Source of the DNA: Pelagibacterales bacterium SAG-MED19
GTDB lineage: Bacteria; Pseudomonadota; Alphaproteobacteria; Pelagibacterales; Pelagibacteraceae
Length of the DNA: 64,000 nt
Direction: 5' to 3'
Assembly (NCBI GenBank): GCA_014654035.1
Contig: JACWDQ010000002.1
Location: forward strand, 49,776 to 113,775
The position numbers and the translations under genes were made by a program. Under the pieces are notes generated by a model. That model worked only from the letters and a program-made list of their open reading frames with translations, made no database searches and was not told the origin of the DNA. Positions 26,665-36,238 of this stretch are shown here, piece after piece (the stretch's first letter is position 1; every line of letters begins with the position of its first letter).

Positions 26665-27315
26665 CTAAATTTTTTTTAAAATATAATTTAATGCAATACT
26701 TGATGCTTCAATGGGAATGTGATGGTCACAATTTTTAATTAAATGTGTCTCAATTTCTACATTATTCCGAATAAGAAAATCTTTTGCCTCTAACAAAAAA
26801 TTAGGTGAGACAACTTGGTCAGCGTCACCATGAATTAGGATGGTTTTTGTCGAAATTTTTTTTCTTTTTTTTAGATTTTCTTGGTTAATAATTTTACCTG
26901 AAAAACCAACAATACAATTATATTCTTTACTAGAGGTGAGACCTAAATTGATAGACATCATGCAGCCTTGACTAAACCCAGACAAACAAATCCTATCATT
27001 TTCTAAATTGTAATGACTCTTTATTTCCTCAATAAATTTTATTAGTTTATTTTCAGCCTTAGTCGATTGATCCAAAATATACATGGGATCATCGTTTGTT
27101 AAATCAAACCATTGAAAACCGGATGAATTGATTGAGCATTTTTCGTGTCCATTCGGACATATAAATACTGTATTTGGCAAATGTCTTTTCCAATTGATTG
27201 ATAACATGCTTATGTCTTTTCCATCACCTCCATAACCATGAAGTAAAATAATAGCACTATTGATTTGCTTATTGTCCTCTGGTTCTATTATGATTGAGTC
27301 TAGACAAAATGTCAT
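26665..27315 (-). CDS. Carboxylesterase/phospholipase-type alpha/beta hydrolase
   Basis: A 216-aa serine hydrolase of the YpfH/EstB (Abhydrolase_2) type. The oxyanion region is LLHGYGGDGKDI. The nucleophile elbow is LSGFSQGCMMS near residues 112-122. The catalytic acid is in ILIHGDADQVVSP and the His in NCDHHIPIEA. No signal peptide is seen, so it is probably cytoplasmic. Substrate unknown. It is divergent from the HIG1-domain gene, with a 49-bp gap. Confidence 0.88.
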   Translation of the reverse strand: MTFCLDSIIIEPEDNKQINSAIILLHGYGGDGKDISMLSINWKRHLPNTVFICPNGHEKCSINSSGFQWFDLTNDDPMYILDQSTKAENKLIKFIEEIKSHYNLENDRICLSGFSQGCMMSINLGLTSSKEYNCIVGFSGKIINQENLKKRKKISTKTILIHGDADQVVSPNFLLEAKDFLIRNNVEIETHLIKNCDHHIPIEASSIALNYILKKI

Positions 27316-27364
27316 ACTGAATAATTTTTGTTTTTTATTTTTTAAAACACCCTACAATACAATA

Positions 27365-27568
27365 ATGATTTCTGGAATATTTGTAAAAATAATATCAATT
27401 ATATTATTAATAAGTGTTGGTCTTGTTCTTATACTTGGTATTGGTACACTGTTCAAAGGTGGGGAAACAAGTAAAAAATATTCGAATAAACTAATGCAAT
27501 TAAGAGTTTTATTACAATTTATAGCAATTATTGCACTTGTAATTTTTGCGTATTATTTCAAAGATTAA
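27365..27568 (+). CDS. HIG1-domain twin transmembrane protein, 67 aa
   Basis: A small inner-membrane protein with two hydrophobic helices (about residues 3-27 and 47-63) joined by a polar loop containing SNKLMQLRVLLQF, close to the HIG1 consensus. HIG1 proteins in mitochondria stabilise respiratory complexes, and alphaproteobacteria carry short homologues of unconfirmed role. The start was set at ATG 27365 because the longer frame upstream runs into the divergent esterase gene and adds an unrelated 35-residue leader. The stop overlaps the thioredoxin-like gene by 4 bp. Confidence 0.82.
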   Translation: MISGIFVKIISIILLISVGLVLILGIGTLFKGGETSKKYSNKLMQLRVLLQFIAIIALVIFAYYFKD

Positions 27569-28074
27569 TTATAGTTACTTAACCAATTTATAAATTTTTC
27601 ATTTTCAAAATCAGTTGAACCAATTATTCTAGCAAATTCTAATCCATCTTTATTAAATAAAATTGAAGTTGGTATTCCTCTTAATCTAAATTTTTTTGCC
27701 AAAGTGGACGGTGAGTCGTAATATATCTTTAAATTTTTAATGCCTAACTCTTTAAAAAATATAAATGATTTTTCAATGTCATCTTGACCAACATTAATTG
27801 GAAATATTTTCAAATTATCTAATTTCTCATGAGTATTTAATAGATCTAAAGAAGGCATTTCCTTTTTACATGGGGTACACCAAGTTGCCCAAAAATTTAA
27901 CAAAATCAAATTTCCTTGATAATTATTTAAATCTAATTGATCATTATTAACGTCTAGAAACGTTATACTGTCATACTTTTTCAACTCTTTATTAATAACT
28001 AAATTTTTAATATTAATAGTTTCATCAGCAACTGAATTAGACAACAAAAAAATAAATATAATTAAAAATCTCAT
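27565..28074 (-). CDS. TlpA-like periplasmic thioredoxin-fold protein
   Basis: A 169-aa redoxin with an N-terminal signal peptide (MRFLIIFIFLLSNSVA, then DET). The active site CTPC lies in FWATWCTPCKKEMPSL near residues 66-81. A cis-Pro region GIPTSILFNKDG follows. TlpA/ResA proteins reduce periplasmic disulfides, often for cytochrome c or oxidase assembly; the target here is unknown. It is convergent with the HIG1 gene and divergent from argH (23-bp gap). Confidence 0.9.
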   Translation of the reverse strand: MRFLIIFIFLLSNSVADETINIKNLVINKELKKYDSITFLDVNNDQLDLNNYQGNLILLNFWATWCTPCKKEMPSLDLLNTHEKLDNLKIFPINVGQDDIEKSFIFFKELGIKNLKIYYDSPSTLAKKFRLRGIPTSILFNKDGLEFARIIGSTDFENEKFINWLSNYN

Positions 28075-28097
28075 GTTAAAAGGTATAATTAATTATC

Positions 28098-29489
28098 ATG
28101 ACAAAAAATAAAAACAACCAGACAATATGGGGCACTAGAATTAAAAATAGTACTTCTAGTCAATTTCAAAAGGTTGGTGGGTCAATTGATATTGATAAAA
28201 GGCTTTATAAAGAAGATATAGCTGGATCGATAGCTCATGTTGAGATGTTGTTTAAACAAAAAATAATTTCATTTAAAATTAAAAATAAAATTATTTTTGG
28301 ACTTAATAAAATAGAAAAAGAGATATCAAACAAAAAATTTGAGTTTAATAAAAAATATGAAGATATTCATATGAACATAGAAAATAGACTTTTTCAAATA
28401 ATTGGTGAAGAAGCAGGATATGTTCATACAGCTAGATCGAGAAATGATCAAGTAATCACAGACTTTAAAATATGGATAAGATCTACTAACAAAGAAATAC
28501 ATAATCTTATCGATAAAATTATAAAAAATTCATTAAAATTAGCAGAAAAAAATATTGATACTATTATGCCTGGTTTTACACATATGAAGAACGCACAACC
28601 AATTTCATTTGCTCATTACTTGATGGCTTATGTTGAAATGTTTAATAGAGATAAAAAAAGATTTTCAAATAATTTAGATAGTTTAAATGAAAATCCTTTA
28701 GGTGTAGCAGCCTTATCAGGAACTTCTTTTAATATTGATAGGAATTACACAACCAAAAAACTTGGATTCAAAATGCCAACAAATAATTCTATAGATACAG
28801 TTTCTGATCGAGATTTCGTTATTGATTTTTTATATAGTGTTTCGGTATGTTCAATGCATATTTCTAGAATAGCTGAAGAACTTATAATTTGGAACTCTGA
28901 TGGCTTTAATTTGATAAATTTATCAAATAAAATTGTAACAGGCTCTTCAATAATGCCTCAAAAGAAAAATCCAGACCTACTTGAATATTTAAGAGGAAAA
29001 TCAGGTATTGCTTATGGAAATTTATTTTCAATGCTTACAATCTTGAAAGGATTGCCATTATCATATTTTAAAGATCTTCAGGATGATAAAGAAATAATTT
29101 TTAAATCAAGTGATGTATTTATAAATTGTTTAAAAATATTTGATGAGGTTCTCAAAAATATTTCGCCAAATAAAAAACGAATGATTGAGCTTGCTAATTC
29201 TGGTTATATTACTGCAACTGATTTAGCAGATTATTTTGTGAGAAATCATTCAATGTCATTTAGAAAAGCATATCAAAAAACAGCCGCTATCGTCAATTTA
29301 GCAGAAAAGAAAAAGAAAAATCTTAATGAATTAACGATAGATGAATTTAAAAAAATTGATCCTAAAATTTCAAATGATGTATTAAAAGTGTTTGATTTAA
29401 AGAATTCTGTCAATTCAAAAAAGTCGTATGGCGGAACATCTTTTGATAATATTAAAAAGATGATAATGAAATATAAAAAACAAATATGA
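28098..29489 (+). CDS. argH: Argininosuccinate lyase
   Basis: Splits argininosuccinate to arginine and fumarate, the last step of arginine synthesis. The 463-aa protein starts NQTIWGTRIK and has HTARSRNDQV near residues 112-121, PGFTHMKNAQPISFAHY near 157, and the fumarase-superfamily signature GSSIMPQKKNPD near 280. Length is normal. The stop TGA overlaps the ATG of the lipoprotein gene by one base, which links argH, the lipoprotein and lysA in one operon. Confidence 0.97.
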   Translation: MTKNKNNQTIWGTRIKNSTSSQFQKVGGSIDIDKRLYKEDIAGSIAHVEMLFKQKIISFKIKNKIIFGLNKIEKEISNKKFEFNKKYEDIHMNIENRLFQIIGEEAGYVHTARSRNDQVITDFKIWIRSTNKEIHNLIDKIIKNSLKLAEKNIDTIMPGFTHMKNAQPISFAHYLMAYVEMFNRDKKRFSNNLDSLNENPLGVAALSGTSFNIDRNYTTKKLGFKMPTNNSIDTVSDRDFVIDFLYSVSVCSMHISRIAEELIIWNSDGFNLINLSNKIVTGSSIMPQKKNPDLLEYLRGKSGIAYGNLFSMLTILKGLPLSYFKDLQDDKEIIFKSSDVFINCLKIFDEVLKNISPNKKRMIELANSGYITATDLADYFVRNHSMSFRKAYQKTAAIVNLAEKKKKNLNELTIDEFKKIDPKISNDVLKVFDLKNSVNSKKSYGGTSFDNIKKMIMKYKKQI

Positions 29490-29617
29490 TGAAAAATATT
29501 ATCTTAGCTTTAATCTTGTGTTGCATGATAATTTCGTGTGGAAAAAAAGGGGATCCTAAATATCAAGACCCTGAAAAAAAAGTTTCAATACAAGCAAATT
29601 CTATTAATCAAGTTTAA
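29489..29617 (+). CDS. lptM: Small lipoprotein, LptM-like (42 aa)
   Basis: A 43-codon frame between argH and lysA that overlaps both by one base. A signal peptide (MKNIILALILCCMII) leads to the lipobox SC with Cys near residue 17, then GKKGDPKYQDP, the conserved start of the LptM/YifL family, which assists LptD assembly in the outer membrane. In many proteobacteria this lipoprotein sits just upstream of lysA, as here. The name rests on lipobox, GKKGD motif and position. Confidence 0.8.
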   Translation: MKNIILALILCCMIISCGKKGDPKYQDPEKKVSIQANSINQV

Positions 29618-30831
29618 TGAAATACATTAATAATAAACTTAAAATTGAAAATGTTAGTGTGCAGGCTATTGCTAATAAATTTGGCACACCAGCATATTGT
29701 TATTCTCACAATCAATTAAAGAACAATATTCATAATTTCAAAAAAAATTTCAGTACTTTTTCTCCACTAATATGCTTCGCAATCAAATCAAACACAAATA
29801 TTAATATTATAAGAGAAATTAAGAAATTTGGTTTGGGAGCAGATGTTGTTTCTATCGGTGAATTAATGTTAGCTTTAAAAGCTGGTATTAATCCAAAAAA
29901 AATTGTTTTTTCTGGAGTTGGCAAAACTTCAAATGAAATAAGTTACGCAATTGATAAAAAAATATTATTAATAAATGCAGAATCTAAAAGTGAAATAATT
30001 GAGATTAATAGAATTGCAAAATTAAAAAAAAAGAAGGTTGAAATTGGTATTAGATTAAACCCCAATACAGATGCTAAAACTTTAAGTCAAATTTCTACTG
30101 GAAAAGAAGAAAACAAATTTGGTGTGGATAGTAAATTATTTTTAGACCTTGTAAATTATTGTAAAAATTCAAATAATATTAAACTCAAATGCCTTAGCGT
30201 ACATATTGGAAGTCAAATTTTAAATCATAAACCGTATGAAAAAATGCTTGGAATAATTAGTAAGATTATTAAAAAAACTAATATTGAATTTGAGTTTATT
30301 GATCTAGGAGGGGGGATGGGCATACCTTACAATAAAGATCAAACAAAACTTAATTATAAAAAATATAATCTAGCTATTAAAAGATTTCTTAAATCTCATA
30401 AATCTAAAATAATATTTGAACCAGGAAGATCAATAATTGGGAACACTGGAATTTTAGTTTCGAAAATAACTTATATTAAAGAAACTAAAAAAAAAAATTT
30501 TATAATTTTAGATGCAGCAATGAATGATTTGATGAGACCAGCTTTATACGGAGCTTATCATAAAACTTTACCATCTATTAAAAATAATAAAAAATCAAAA
30601 AAAACACTTGAATTTGTGGGACCTATTTGTGAAAGTACTGATAAATTTATAACACTAAAAAAATTCCAAAAACTTAATGAAAAAGAAATTATTGTTATCT
30701 GTGACGTTGGTGCCTACGGCATGTCCTTAAGCTCAAACTATAATCTTAGAACTAAGCCCATAGAATTATTAGTAAAAGGATCAAAAATTAAGATTATAAA
30801 AAAAAGACAAAAGCATAAAGAATTATTATAG
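29617..30831 (+). CDS. lysA: Diaminopimelate decarboxylase
   Basis: PLP enzyme that converts meso-diaminopimelate to lysine. The 404-aa length is normal. The PLP lysine is in CFAIKSNTN near residue 49. HIGSQI, the phosphate-binding GGGMGIPY, EPGRSIIGN and the CESTDKF motif with its active-site Cys all appear in order. The ATG overlaps the lptM stop by one base. plsC follows after a gap of about 12 bp. Confidence 0.96.
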   Translation: MKYINNKLKIENVSVQAIANKFGTPAYCYSHNQLKNNIHNFKKNFSTFSPLICFAIKSNTNINIIREIKKFGLGADVVSIGELMLALKAGINPKKIVFSGVGKTSNEISYAIDKKILLINAESKSEIIEINRIAKLKKKKVEIGIRLNPNTDAKTLSQISTGKEENKFGVDSKLFLDLVNYCKNSNNIKLKCLSVHIGSQILNHKPYEKMLGIISKIIKKTNIEFEFIDLGGGMGIPYNKDQTKLNYKKYNLAIKRFLKSHKSKIIFEPGRSIIGNTGILVSKITYIKETKKKNFIILDAAMNDLMRPALYGAYHKTLPSIKNNKKSKKTLEFVGPICESTDKFITLKKFQKLNEKEIIVICDVGAYGMSLSSNYNLRTKPIELLVKGSKIKIIKKRQKHKELL

Positions 30832-30843
30832 CTTTTGATTATA

Positions 30844-31545
30844 ATGATTAAAAACTTAATATTTTCAATTTTTTTTTTTATTGGAATAATAATTATTTCA
30901 TTAATTTTTATACCAGCATTTTTATTGCCTAAGGGAGTAGTTTTGTTTGGAGGTAAATTAATGGGGTATTGGACTGTATTCTGTTTAAAGTTTTTCTTAT
31001 CAACAAAAATTATTGTTAAAGGTAAAGAAAATATTTTGAATAAACAAAAATTCTTTATAGCTGCGTCACATCAATCTATGTTTGAAACTTTCTTCATGCA
31101 AACTATATTTAATTCACCAGTATTTATATTAAAAAAAGAATTACTTTTTATACCCATTTTTGGATGGTATTTAAAAAAAATTGGATCAATTTCAATCCAA
31201 AGAAGTAAAACTACAAAAAATAATTTAGGCTTTTTTGAGGAAATATCTTACGTTATTAATAAATCAAATCGTCCTCTTATAATTTTTCCACAAGGGACAA
31301 GAGTTTTACCAAACGAGAGACCTCCGTTCAAAAAAGGTGTTGCAAGAATTTATGAAGAATTAAAAATTGCATGTCAACCAGTTGCAATTAACTCTGGGTA
31401 CGTTTGGCCAAAAAAAGGTAATAAAACTAGTCATAAAACCATAACCATTTCAATCTTAAAACCAATACCAATTGGTCTTTCAAAAGATGAATTTCTAAAA
31501 ATTTTAGAAAATAATATTTACTCTGAGCTTAATTTATTAAATTAG
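30844..31545 (+). CDS. plsC: 1-acyl-sn-glycerol-3-phosphate acyltransferase
   Basis: Inner-membrane acyltransferase that makes phosphatidic acid from lysophosphatidic acid. The 233-aa protein has an N-terminal hydrophobic helix. Motif I reads SHQSMFETFF, with Glu in place of the usual Asp of Hx4D, a variant I believe occurs in other alphaproteobacterial PlsC. Motif III is IFPQGTRVLP. ATG 30844 was chosen over an upstream TTG (30835) as the stronger codon. The end overlaps dnaN by 4 bp, convergently. Confidence 0.9.
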   Translation: MIKNLIFSIFFFIGIIIISLIFIPAFLLPKGVVLFGGKLMGYWTVFCLKFFLSTKIIVKGKENILNKQKFFIAASHQSMFETFFMQTIFNSPVFILKKELLFIPIFGWYLKKIGSISIQRSKTTKNNLGFFEEISYVINKSNRPLIIFPQGTRVLPNERPPFKKGVARIYEELKIACQPVAINSGYVWPKKGNKTSHKTITISILKPIPIGLSKDEFLKILENNIYSELNLLN

Positions 31546-32654
31546 CCTTTCATCGGCATTACTACAAAAATACTATCAAAATCGCCTGGGTCTTTTATTA
31601 AAGCAGGGGAACCTGTGTCATTAAAAAAAATTATAATTTTCTCACCATTTAATTGTGAAGCGACATCAATTAAATATCTTGAATTGAAACTTATTTCTAA
31701 ATCATGATCAAATTTTACGCTAAGAGTCTCTTTACCATCCCCACTATTTGTATTATTTACAGACAAATTCAATATATCTTTTTGTAAATTAAATTTAACA
31801 CCATCTTTTTTATCCAAAGAAACAGATGCAACTCTGTCAACAGAGTTCAAAAACATTTTTAAATCAATTTCCAATTTTTTTTCATTATTTTTTGGTATAA
31901 CTTGAATATAATTTGGAAATTTTCCATCAATTAATTTTGAAATCAAAACACTATTGTTTAATTCAAATTTAATTTTTGATTTAATATTAGAAATTTTTAC
32001 TTCTCCATCATAATTATCAAGTAAAGAGCAAAGTTGAAATATAGTTTTTTTGGGCAAAATAATTGGCTCAAAATCTATTTTTTTTTCAAGTCTAATTTTT
32101 GAAATTGACATTCTATGGCTATCAGTAGCCACAGCTGTCAAATAATTTTTATCATCAATTTCTGTTTGATGAAAATAAATACCACTCAAATAATGTCTAG
32201 TTTCATCATTCGATACAGAAAATTTACATTTATTTAAAAGTTTTAAAAGTTCTTTTGATTTAAGTGAAAATTCATTTTTGTTAAAATTTTCCTCTGTTAA
32301 AGGAAATTCTGATGGATCAATAGAATTTAAATTAAAAATTGATTTTTCAGATTCAACCTGCAATTTACTAGTCTCTGTTAAGTTAAGATTAATTTTTTTT
32401 CCAGACGAAAATTTTCTTATAATATCGTACATAATCGATAATTGAGTTGTTGTTTTACCTTCTTCTAATACTTCAATATTATTTATTTTATGAATAAAAA
32501 TTAAATCTAAATCAGTCGCTGTAAGAATAATTTTTGAGTCTTTAACATCCATTAAAATATTGGATAAAATCGGTAAAGTACTTCTTTTTTCAACGACACC
32601 TTGACAATAATTTAAGGCTTCTTGGAGATCCTGTTGATTTACGTTAAATTTCAT
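31542..32654 (-). CDS. dnaN: DNA polymerase III beta subunit (sliding clamp)
   Basis: Forms the ring that tethers DNA polymerase III to DNA. The 370-aa protein has three clamp domains. It opens MKFNVNQQDLQEALNYCQG and has EKRSTLPILSNILM near residue 20, DSHRMSISKI in the middle and VMPMKG at the C-terminus. ATG 32654 was chosen because it gives the standard N-terminus; the longer frame adds 17 residues inside dnaA. It overlaps the dnaA end by 11 bp, so it is translated from the dnaA message. Confidence 0.97.
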   Translation of the reverse strand: MKFNVNQQDLQEALNYCQGVVEKRSTLPILSNILMDVKDSKIILTATDLDLIFIHKINNIEVLEEGKTTTQLSIMYDIIRKFSSGKKINLNLTETSKLQVESEKSIFNLNSIDPSEFPLTEENFNKNEFSLKSKELLKLLNKCKFSVSNDETRHYLSGIYFHQTEIDDKNYLTAVATDSHRMSISKIRLEKKIDFEPIILPKKTIFQLCSLLDNYDGEVKISNIKSKIKFELNNSVLISKLIDGKFPNYIQVIPKNNEKKLEIDLKMFLNSVDRVASVSLDKKDGVKFNLQKDILNLSVNNTNSGDGKETLSVKFDHDLEISFNSRYLIDVASQLNGEKIIIFFNDTGSPALIKDPGDFDSIFVVMPMKG

Positions 32655-34056
32655 TTTCTTTATTACCAAACAATATCTGATTTTTAAGTTTATTAATGTT
32701 GTCAATCATTTCTTGGTCTTTTTCTTTTAGTTTTTCAATAGTTTTAACTGAATGAATTATAGTAGTATGATCCCTATTAGAAAATTCTCGTCCAATCTCA
32801 GGTAATGATTTAGACGTAAGTATTTTTGTTAAATAAATTGCTGTTTGTCTCGGTCTAACTAGATATCTAGATCTTCTTGAAGATAGCATTTCGTTTTTAC
32901 TTATTTTAAAAAATTTACAAACTAAAGTTTGAATTAAGTCAATTGTTACCTTGTTTTCTGAAATATTTAATAAATCTTTTAATACAACTTTTACCTCTGT
33001 TAAATTAGGCATTTTATTATAAATTCTCGAAAACGATATTATTCTGTTAAGTGCACCAACTAATTCTCTTACACTAGTTTTGATTTCCATACTTATAAAA
33101 TTTTGTATTTCTTTAGATATTTTAATTTGATCAGAATAAAATTTATTTAACTCCTCAGTTTTTTTTTCTACGATTTTTTTTCTTAATTCAAAGTCCGGTT
33201 TTTGTATATCTACAACTAATCCACCAGAAAATCTTGATTTAATCCTTTCCTGAATTCTTGAAAGTTTATTAGGAGCCCTATCTGCTGAAACAATTATTTG
33301 TGAGCCCTTATCAAGTAAAGCATTAAAAGTATGAAAGAACTCTTCTTGCATTGCCTCTTTGCCATTCATAAATTGTATATCATCTATTAAAAGGATATCT
33401 GTGTTTCTAAAATATTCCTTAAATTTAACCATATTATTTGACTTAATTGATTTTACAAATTGATACATAAAACGTTCTGCAGATATGAACATTACTTTAT
33501 TACTTTTTTTTAATTCCATACCAATAGAATTAAGCAAATGTGTTTTTCCCATTCCGACACCACCATAAATATAAAGAGGATTATAATGTGAAATATTTTC
33601 CGAAACTTTTAACGAAGCTTCGTAAGCTAATTTATTACTTGATCCAGTGATAAAATTTTCAAATTTTTTATTCGGATCAATCCTATTATATTGTAAGTAA
33701 GAGTCTTTTATGAAAGAAATATTCTCACTTGTCTCTAATTGTTGAATATCATCTTCTTTATTTTTTAAACTTTGTTCAATTATTTTAAATTCTATTCTAA
33801 CTATCTCTTTTCTATAATTTTTTATGACACTTAAAATCTGGTCTAAATATCTTGATGTTATCCAGTCTCTAATAAATCTTGTTGGCACTGATAATAAAAG
33901 ATAATTATTAAATTCCTCTACAAAATCAATTTTTTTAAGCCAACTTTCATAAATTTCTGCACCCAATTTATTTTTTAAATCAGACTGAATTAAATTCCAA
34001 TCTAAGTTTTCAGACTTTAAATCGTTAATTTTTTTATTTGAAAAAGAATTATTCAT
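32644..34056 (-). CDS. dnaA: Chromosomal replication initiator DnaA
   Basis: AAA+ ATPase that opens the replication origin. At 470 aa it has domain I (about 1-90, including ESWLKKIDFVEE). Domain III carries Walker A GGVGMGKTHLLNSIG near residue 165 and Walker B LLIDDIQFM. The C-terminal DNA-binding domain IV has the signature REFSNRDHTTIIHSV. dnaN follows with an 11-bp overlap. The 271-bp region upstream is A+T-rich, but I see no convincing DnaA-box cluster there. Confidence 0.98.
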   Translation of the reverse strand: MNNSFSNKKINDLKSENLDWNLIQSDLKNKLGAEIYESWLKKIDFVEEFNNYLLLSVPTRFIRDWITSRYLDQILSVIKNYRKEIVRIEFKIIEQSLKNKEDDIQQLETSENISFIKDSYLQYNRIDPNKKFENFITGSSNKLAYEASLKVSENISHYNPLYIYGGVGMGKTHLLNSIGMELKKSNKVMFISAERFMYQFVKSIKSNNMVKFKEYFRNTDILLIDDIQFMNGKEAMQEEFFHTFNALLDKGSQIIVSADRAPNKLSRIQERIKSRFSGGLVVDIQKPDFELRKKIVEKKTEELNKFYSDQIKISKEIQNFISMEIKTSVRELVGALNRIISFSRIYNKMPNLTEVKVVLKDLLNISENKVTIDLIQTLVCKFFKISKNEMLSSRRSRYLVRPRQTAIYLTKILTSKSLPEIGREFSNRDHTTIIHSVKTIEKLKEKDQEMIDNINKLKNQILFGNKENEI

Positions 34057-34088
34057 ATTTACGGGGAAAGTTCAGTTAGAACCATAAT

Positions 34089-34112
34089 AAAATTATTGCA
34101 ACAAATAATTTT
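34089..34112. promoter_or_regulatory. Inverted repeat in the dnaA leader
   Basis: A perfect 9-bp inverted repeat, AAAATTATT (34089-34097) and AATAATTTT (34104-34112), with a GCAACA loop lies 33 bp upstream of the dnaA ATG. All pairs are A-T, so an RNA hairpin would be weak; a protein-binding site is as likely. The rest of the 271-bp dnaA-rpsT gap (34057-34327) is A+T-rich, with one more short palindrome, AGTTGA-T-TCAACT, near the rpsT end. Confidence 0.35.
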
Positions 34113-34327
34113 AAATAATTAAAAAAAAATAAAATCTAGGATTGTGTTTATTTTTATTTTTATAAAAAAACATTTGACATATAATTAATAATAAATTTTT
34201 TGTATTAAAATTTATAATTGAATTAAATATATTTATTTATTTACTAAATCTAAATATTGTGAGTAAGTAAAATTAAATCATACATAGAGCGTATGCTTTA
34301 AGTTGAATCAACTAAGAGTATAAGATA

Positions 34328-34588
34328 TTAGATTGATGCTATTTTTTTTGTAATTCTTGAAACGTTTCTTGAAGCATTTTGCTTTTTAATTATACCCGTC
34401 TTTGCAATTTTCATTAATTCTGAATTCAACTTGGGTAAGAATTTTAAAGCTTCTGTTTTCTTTTTGCCTTCGATAAGCAAATTCATCTTTTTCAGACTAT
34501 TCTTGTATCTGCTTTTTCTAGCCTTATTCACAGCAGTTTGTTTAGTTATTCTTCTAATTCTTTTAATTGCGGATTTTGTATTAGCCAT
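34328..34588 (-). CDS. rpsT: Ribosomal protein S20
   Basis: An 86-aa basic helical protein of the small ribosomal subunit, binding 16S rRNA early in assembly. It begins MANTKSAIKRIRRITKQTA, the family start, and ends KKIASI. ATG 34588 was chosen for this reason; the open frame continues 24 codons further upstream into mutM. It lies between mutM and dnaA, a common alphaproteobacterial order. Its promoter must lie inside the end of mutM or further upstream. Confidence 0.97.
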   Translation of the reverse strand: MANTKSAIKRIRRITKQTAVNKARKSRYKNSLKKMNLLIEGKKKTEALKFLPKLNSELMKIAKTGIIKKQNASRNVSRITKKIASI

Positions 34589-34638
34589 ATTCGCAGGGGT
34601 ATAACTTGAGAATTTATTTCGGTCAATGAAATAATCAA

Positions 34639-35502
34639 TTATTTTTGGCACAAATCGCAAAAAAAAGTCGATCTATTAGAAATAATTTTTTTTTTTATTA
34701 TTCCATTACACTTATATCTTTTACAAAGATTTCCTTCTCTACCATAAACTTTGAAATCGGTTTGAAAGCTTCCAACTTTACCAGAGGTATCTTTAAAATC
34801 TCTTATGCTGGAACCTCCTTTCTTTATTGATCTTAAAAGTATCTTTTTTGAATTTAATATAATTTGTAAACATTCTTTTTTTTGCAATAAACAGGCTTTT
34901 TTAGCAGGTTTAATTTTACTCAAAAATAATATTTCACTAGCATAGATATTGCCTATACCCGAAACGAAATTTTGATCTAATAAAAAATTTTTTATATTTT
35001 TTTCTTTTTTTTTGAAGAAAGATAAAACGTAACTTAAGTTAAAATCTGAATGAAATGGTTCAGGACCTAAATAAGCTAATCTTTTTTTTAACAAGACAGG
35101 ATTTTTAAATATTTGAAAAAATCCAAACCTTCTTGGATCATTATAAATCATTTTTAAATTATCAAAAAATATTTCTACATGATTATGTTTTTTAGGCAAA
35201 ATTGGCGAGTTATAAAAACTAGTATTCGTTATTATATCTTTTTTATTATTTGATACTAAGTGTACAGTACCTGACATTCCTAAATGTAACAGACAACAAC
35301 TGTTGTTTGACAGATAAAATATTAAATATTTTGAGAATCTATCGACATTAATAATTGTTTTGTTTTTAAAAAAGCTGGAAAAATTCAAAGGAATTTGAAA
35401 TCGTAAGTTTCTATTTCTGATTATTACTTTTTTTACCTTTTTTTTATTAATTTTTTTATGCAATGACTGTCTAACAACTTCTACTTCTGGTAATTCTGGC
35501 AT
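34639..35502 (-). CDS. mutM: Formamidopyrimidine-DNA glycosylase
   Basis: DNA repair enzyme that removes oxidised purines such as 8-oxoguanine and cleaves the backbone. The 287-aa protein starts MPELPEVEVVRQSL, with the catalytic Pro2 and Glu3. A helix-two-turn-helix region FLLDQNFVSGIGNIYASEIL is present. The C-terminal zinc finger shows CKRYKCNGII and then CDLC. Length is slightly above the usual 270. It is divergent from ubiE (31-bp gap). Confidence 0.96.
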   Translation of the reverse strand: MPELPEVEVVRQSLHKKINKKKVKKVIIRNRNLRFQIPLNFSSFFKNKTIINVDRFSKYLIFYLSNNSCCLLHLGMSGTVHLVSNNKKDIITNTSFYNSPILPKKHNHVEIFFDNLKMIYNDPRRFGFFQIFKNPVLLKKRLAYLGPEPFHSDFNLSYVLSFFKKKEKNIKNFLLDQNFVSGIGNIYASEILFLSKIKPAKKACLLQKKECLQIILNSKKILLRSIKKGGSSIRDFKDTSGKVGSFQTDFKVYGREGNLCKRYKCNGIIKKKIISNRSTFFCDLCQK

Positions 35503-35533
35503 TTGATACTATATTCAATATATATTTATTTTT

Positions 35534-36238
35534 ATGCAACAATATCTACAAAATAAAAAAGGGCTAGTGAAAAACGTTTTTAATCAAGTCTTTGATCAGT
35601 ATGATTTAATGAACGATTTAATGTCGTTGGGTGTTCATCGTCTATGGAAAAAAAATCTTTTAAATATGATGAATCCTTCATCAAACAAGAAGTTAATTGA
35701 TGTTGCTTGTGGCACAGGAGATATTGCAAAACTTTATTTAAATCATGTTCATAATAATTCAAAAATAACATGCGTTGATCCAAATAAAGGTATGATAAAT
35801 AAAGGTAAAGAAAAATTAAAAAAATTTAAAAACCTAGATTGGATAATTGCACCAGCAGAAAAAATTCCAGTGGCAAAAAATTTATACGATTTTTATTCTA
35901 TAAGTTTTGGGCTTAGAAATACTAAAAATTTGAATAAAGCTTTAAGTGAAGCATATCGTGTTCTAAAACCAGGTGGTCGTTATTTATGTCTTGAATTTTC
36001 AAAAATACAAAACCCTGGTCTTGATATTATTTACAAAAATTATTCAAAAATTATTCCATCAATTGGCAAATTGATTGTTGGTGAAAGAGCACCTTACGAA
36101 TATCTGACCAAAAGCATTGAAAACTTCATAAATCAAGATGAATTAATTGATTTAATGAAAAAGAATGGTTTTGAAAATTGTGCTTATAGAAATTTATCTG
36201 GTGGAATAGTTTCTATTCATAGTGGATGGAAAGTTTGA
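35534..36238 (+). CDS. ubiE: Ubiquinone/menaquinone C-methyltransferase
   Basis: SAM-dependent methyltransferase of ubiquinone synthesis. The 234-aa protein has the early signature VFDQYDLMNDLMSLGVHRLWK, the SAM motif I VACGTGDIAKLY near residue 57, and ALSEAYRVLKPGGRYLCLEF near 135. Length is normal. The stop TGA overlaps the ubiB ATG by one base (TGATG), so the pair is coupled. Confidence 0.96.
   Translation: MQQYLQNKKGLVKNVFNQVFDQYDLMNDLMSLGVHRLWKKNLLNMMNPSSNKKLIDVACGTGDIAKLYLNHVHNNSKITCVDPNKGMINKGKEKLKKFKNLDWIIAPAEKIPVAKNLYDFYSISFGLRNTKNLNKALSEAYRVLKPGGRYLCLEFSKIQNPGLDIIYKNYSKIIPSIGKLIVGERAPYEYLTKSIENFINQDELIDLMKKNGFENCAYRNLSGGIVSIHSGWKV

Noticed and set aside
34057-34327. Possible replication origin between dnaA and rpsT
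   Set aside because: The region is A+T-rich, but no cluster of TTATCCACA-like boxes is visible; the best match, TGTGAGTAA near 34258, has two mismatches. In alphaproteobacteria oriC is often not beside dnaA.
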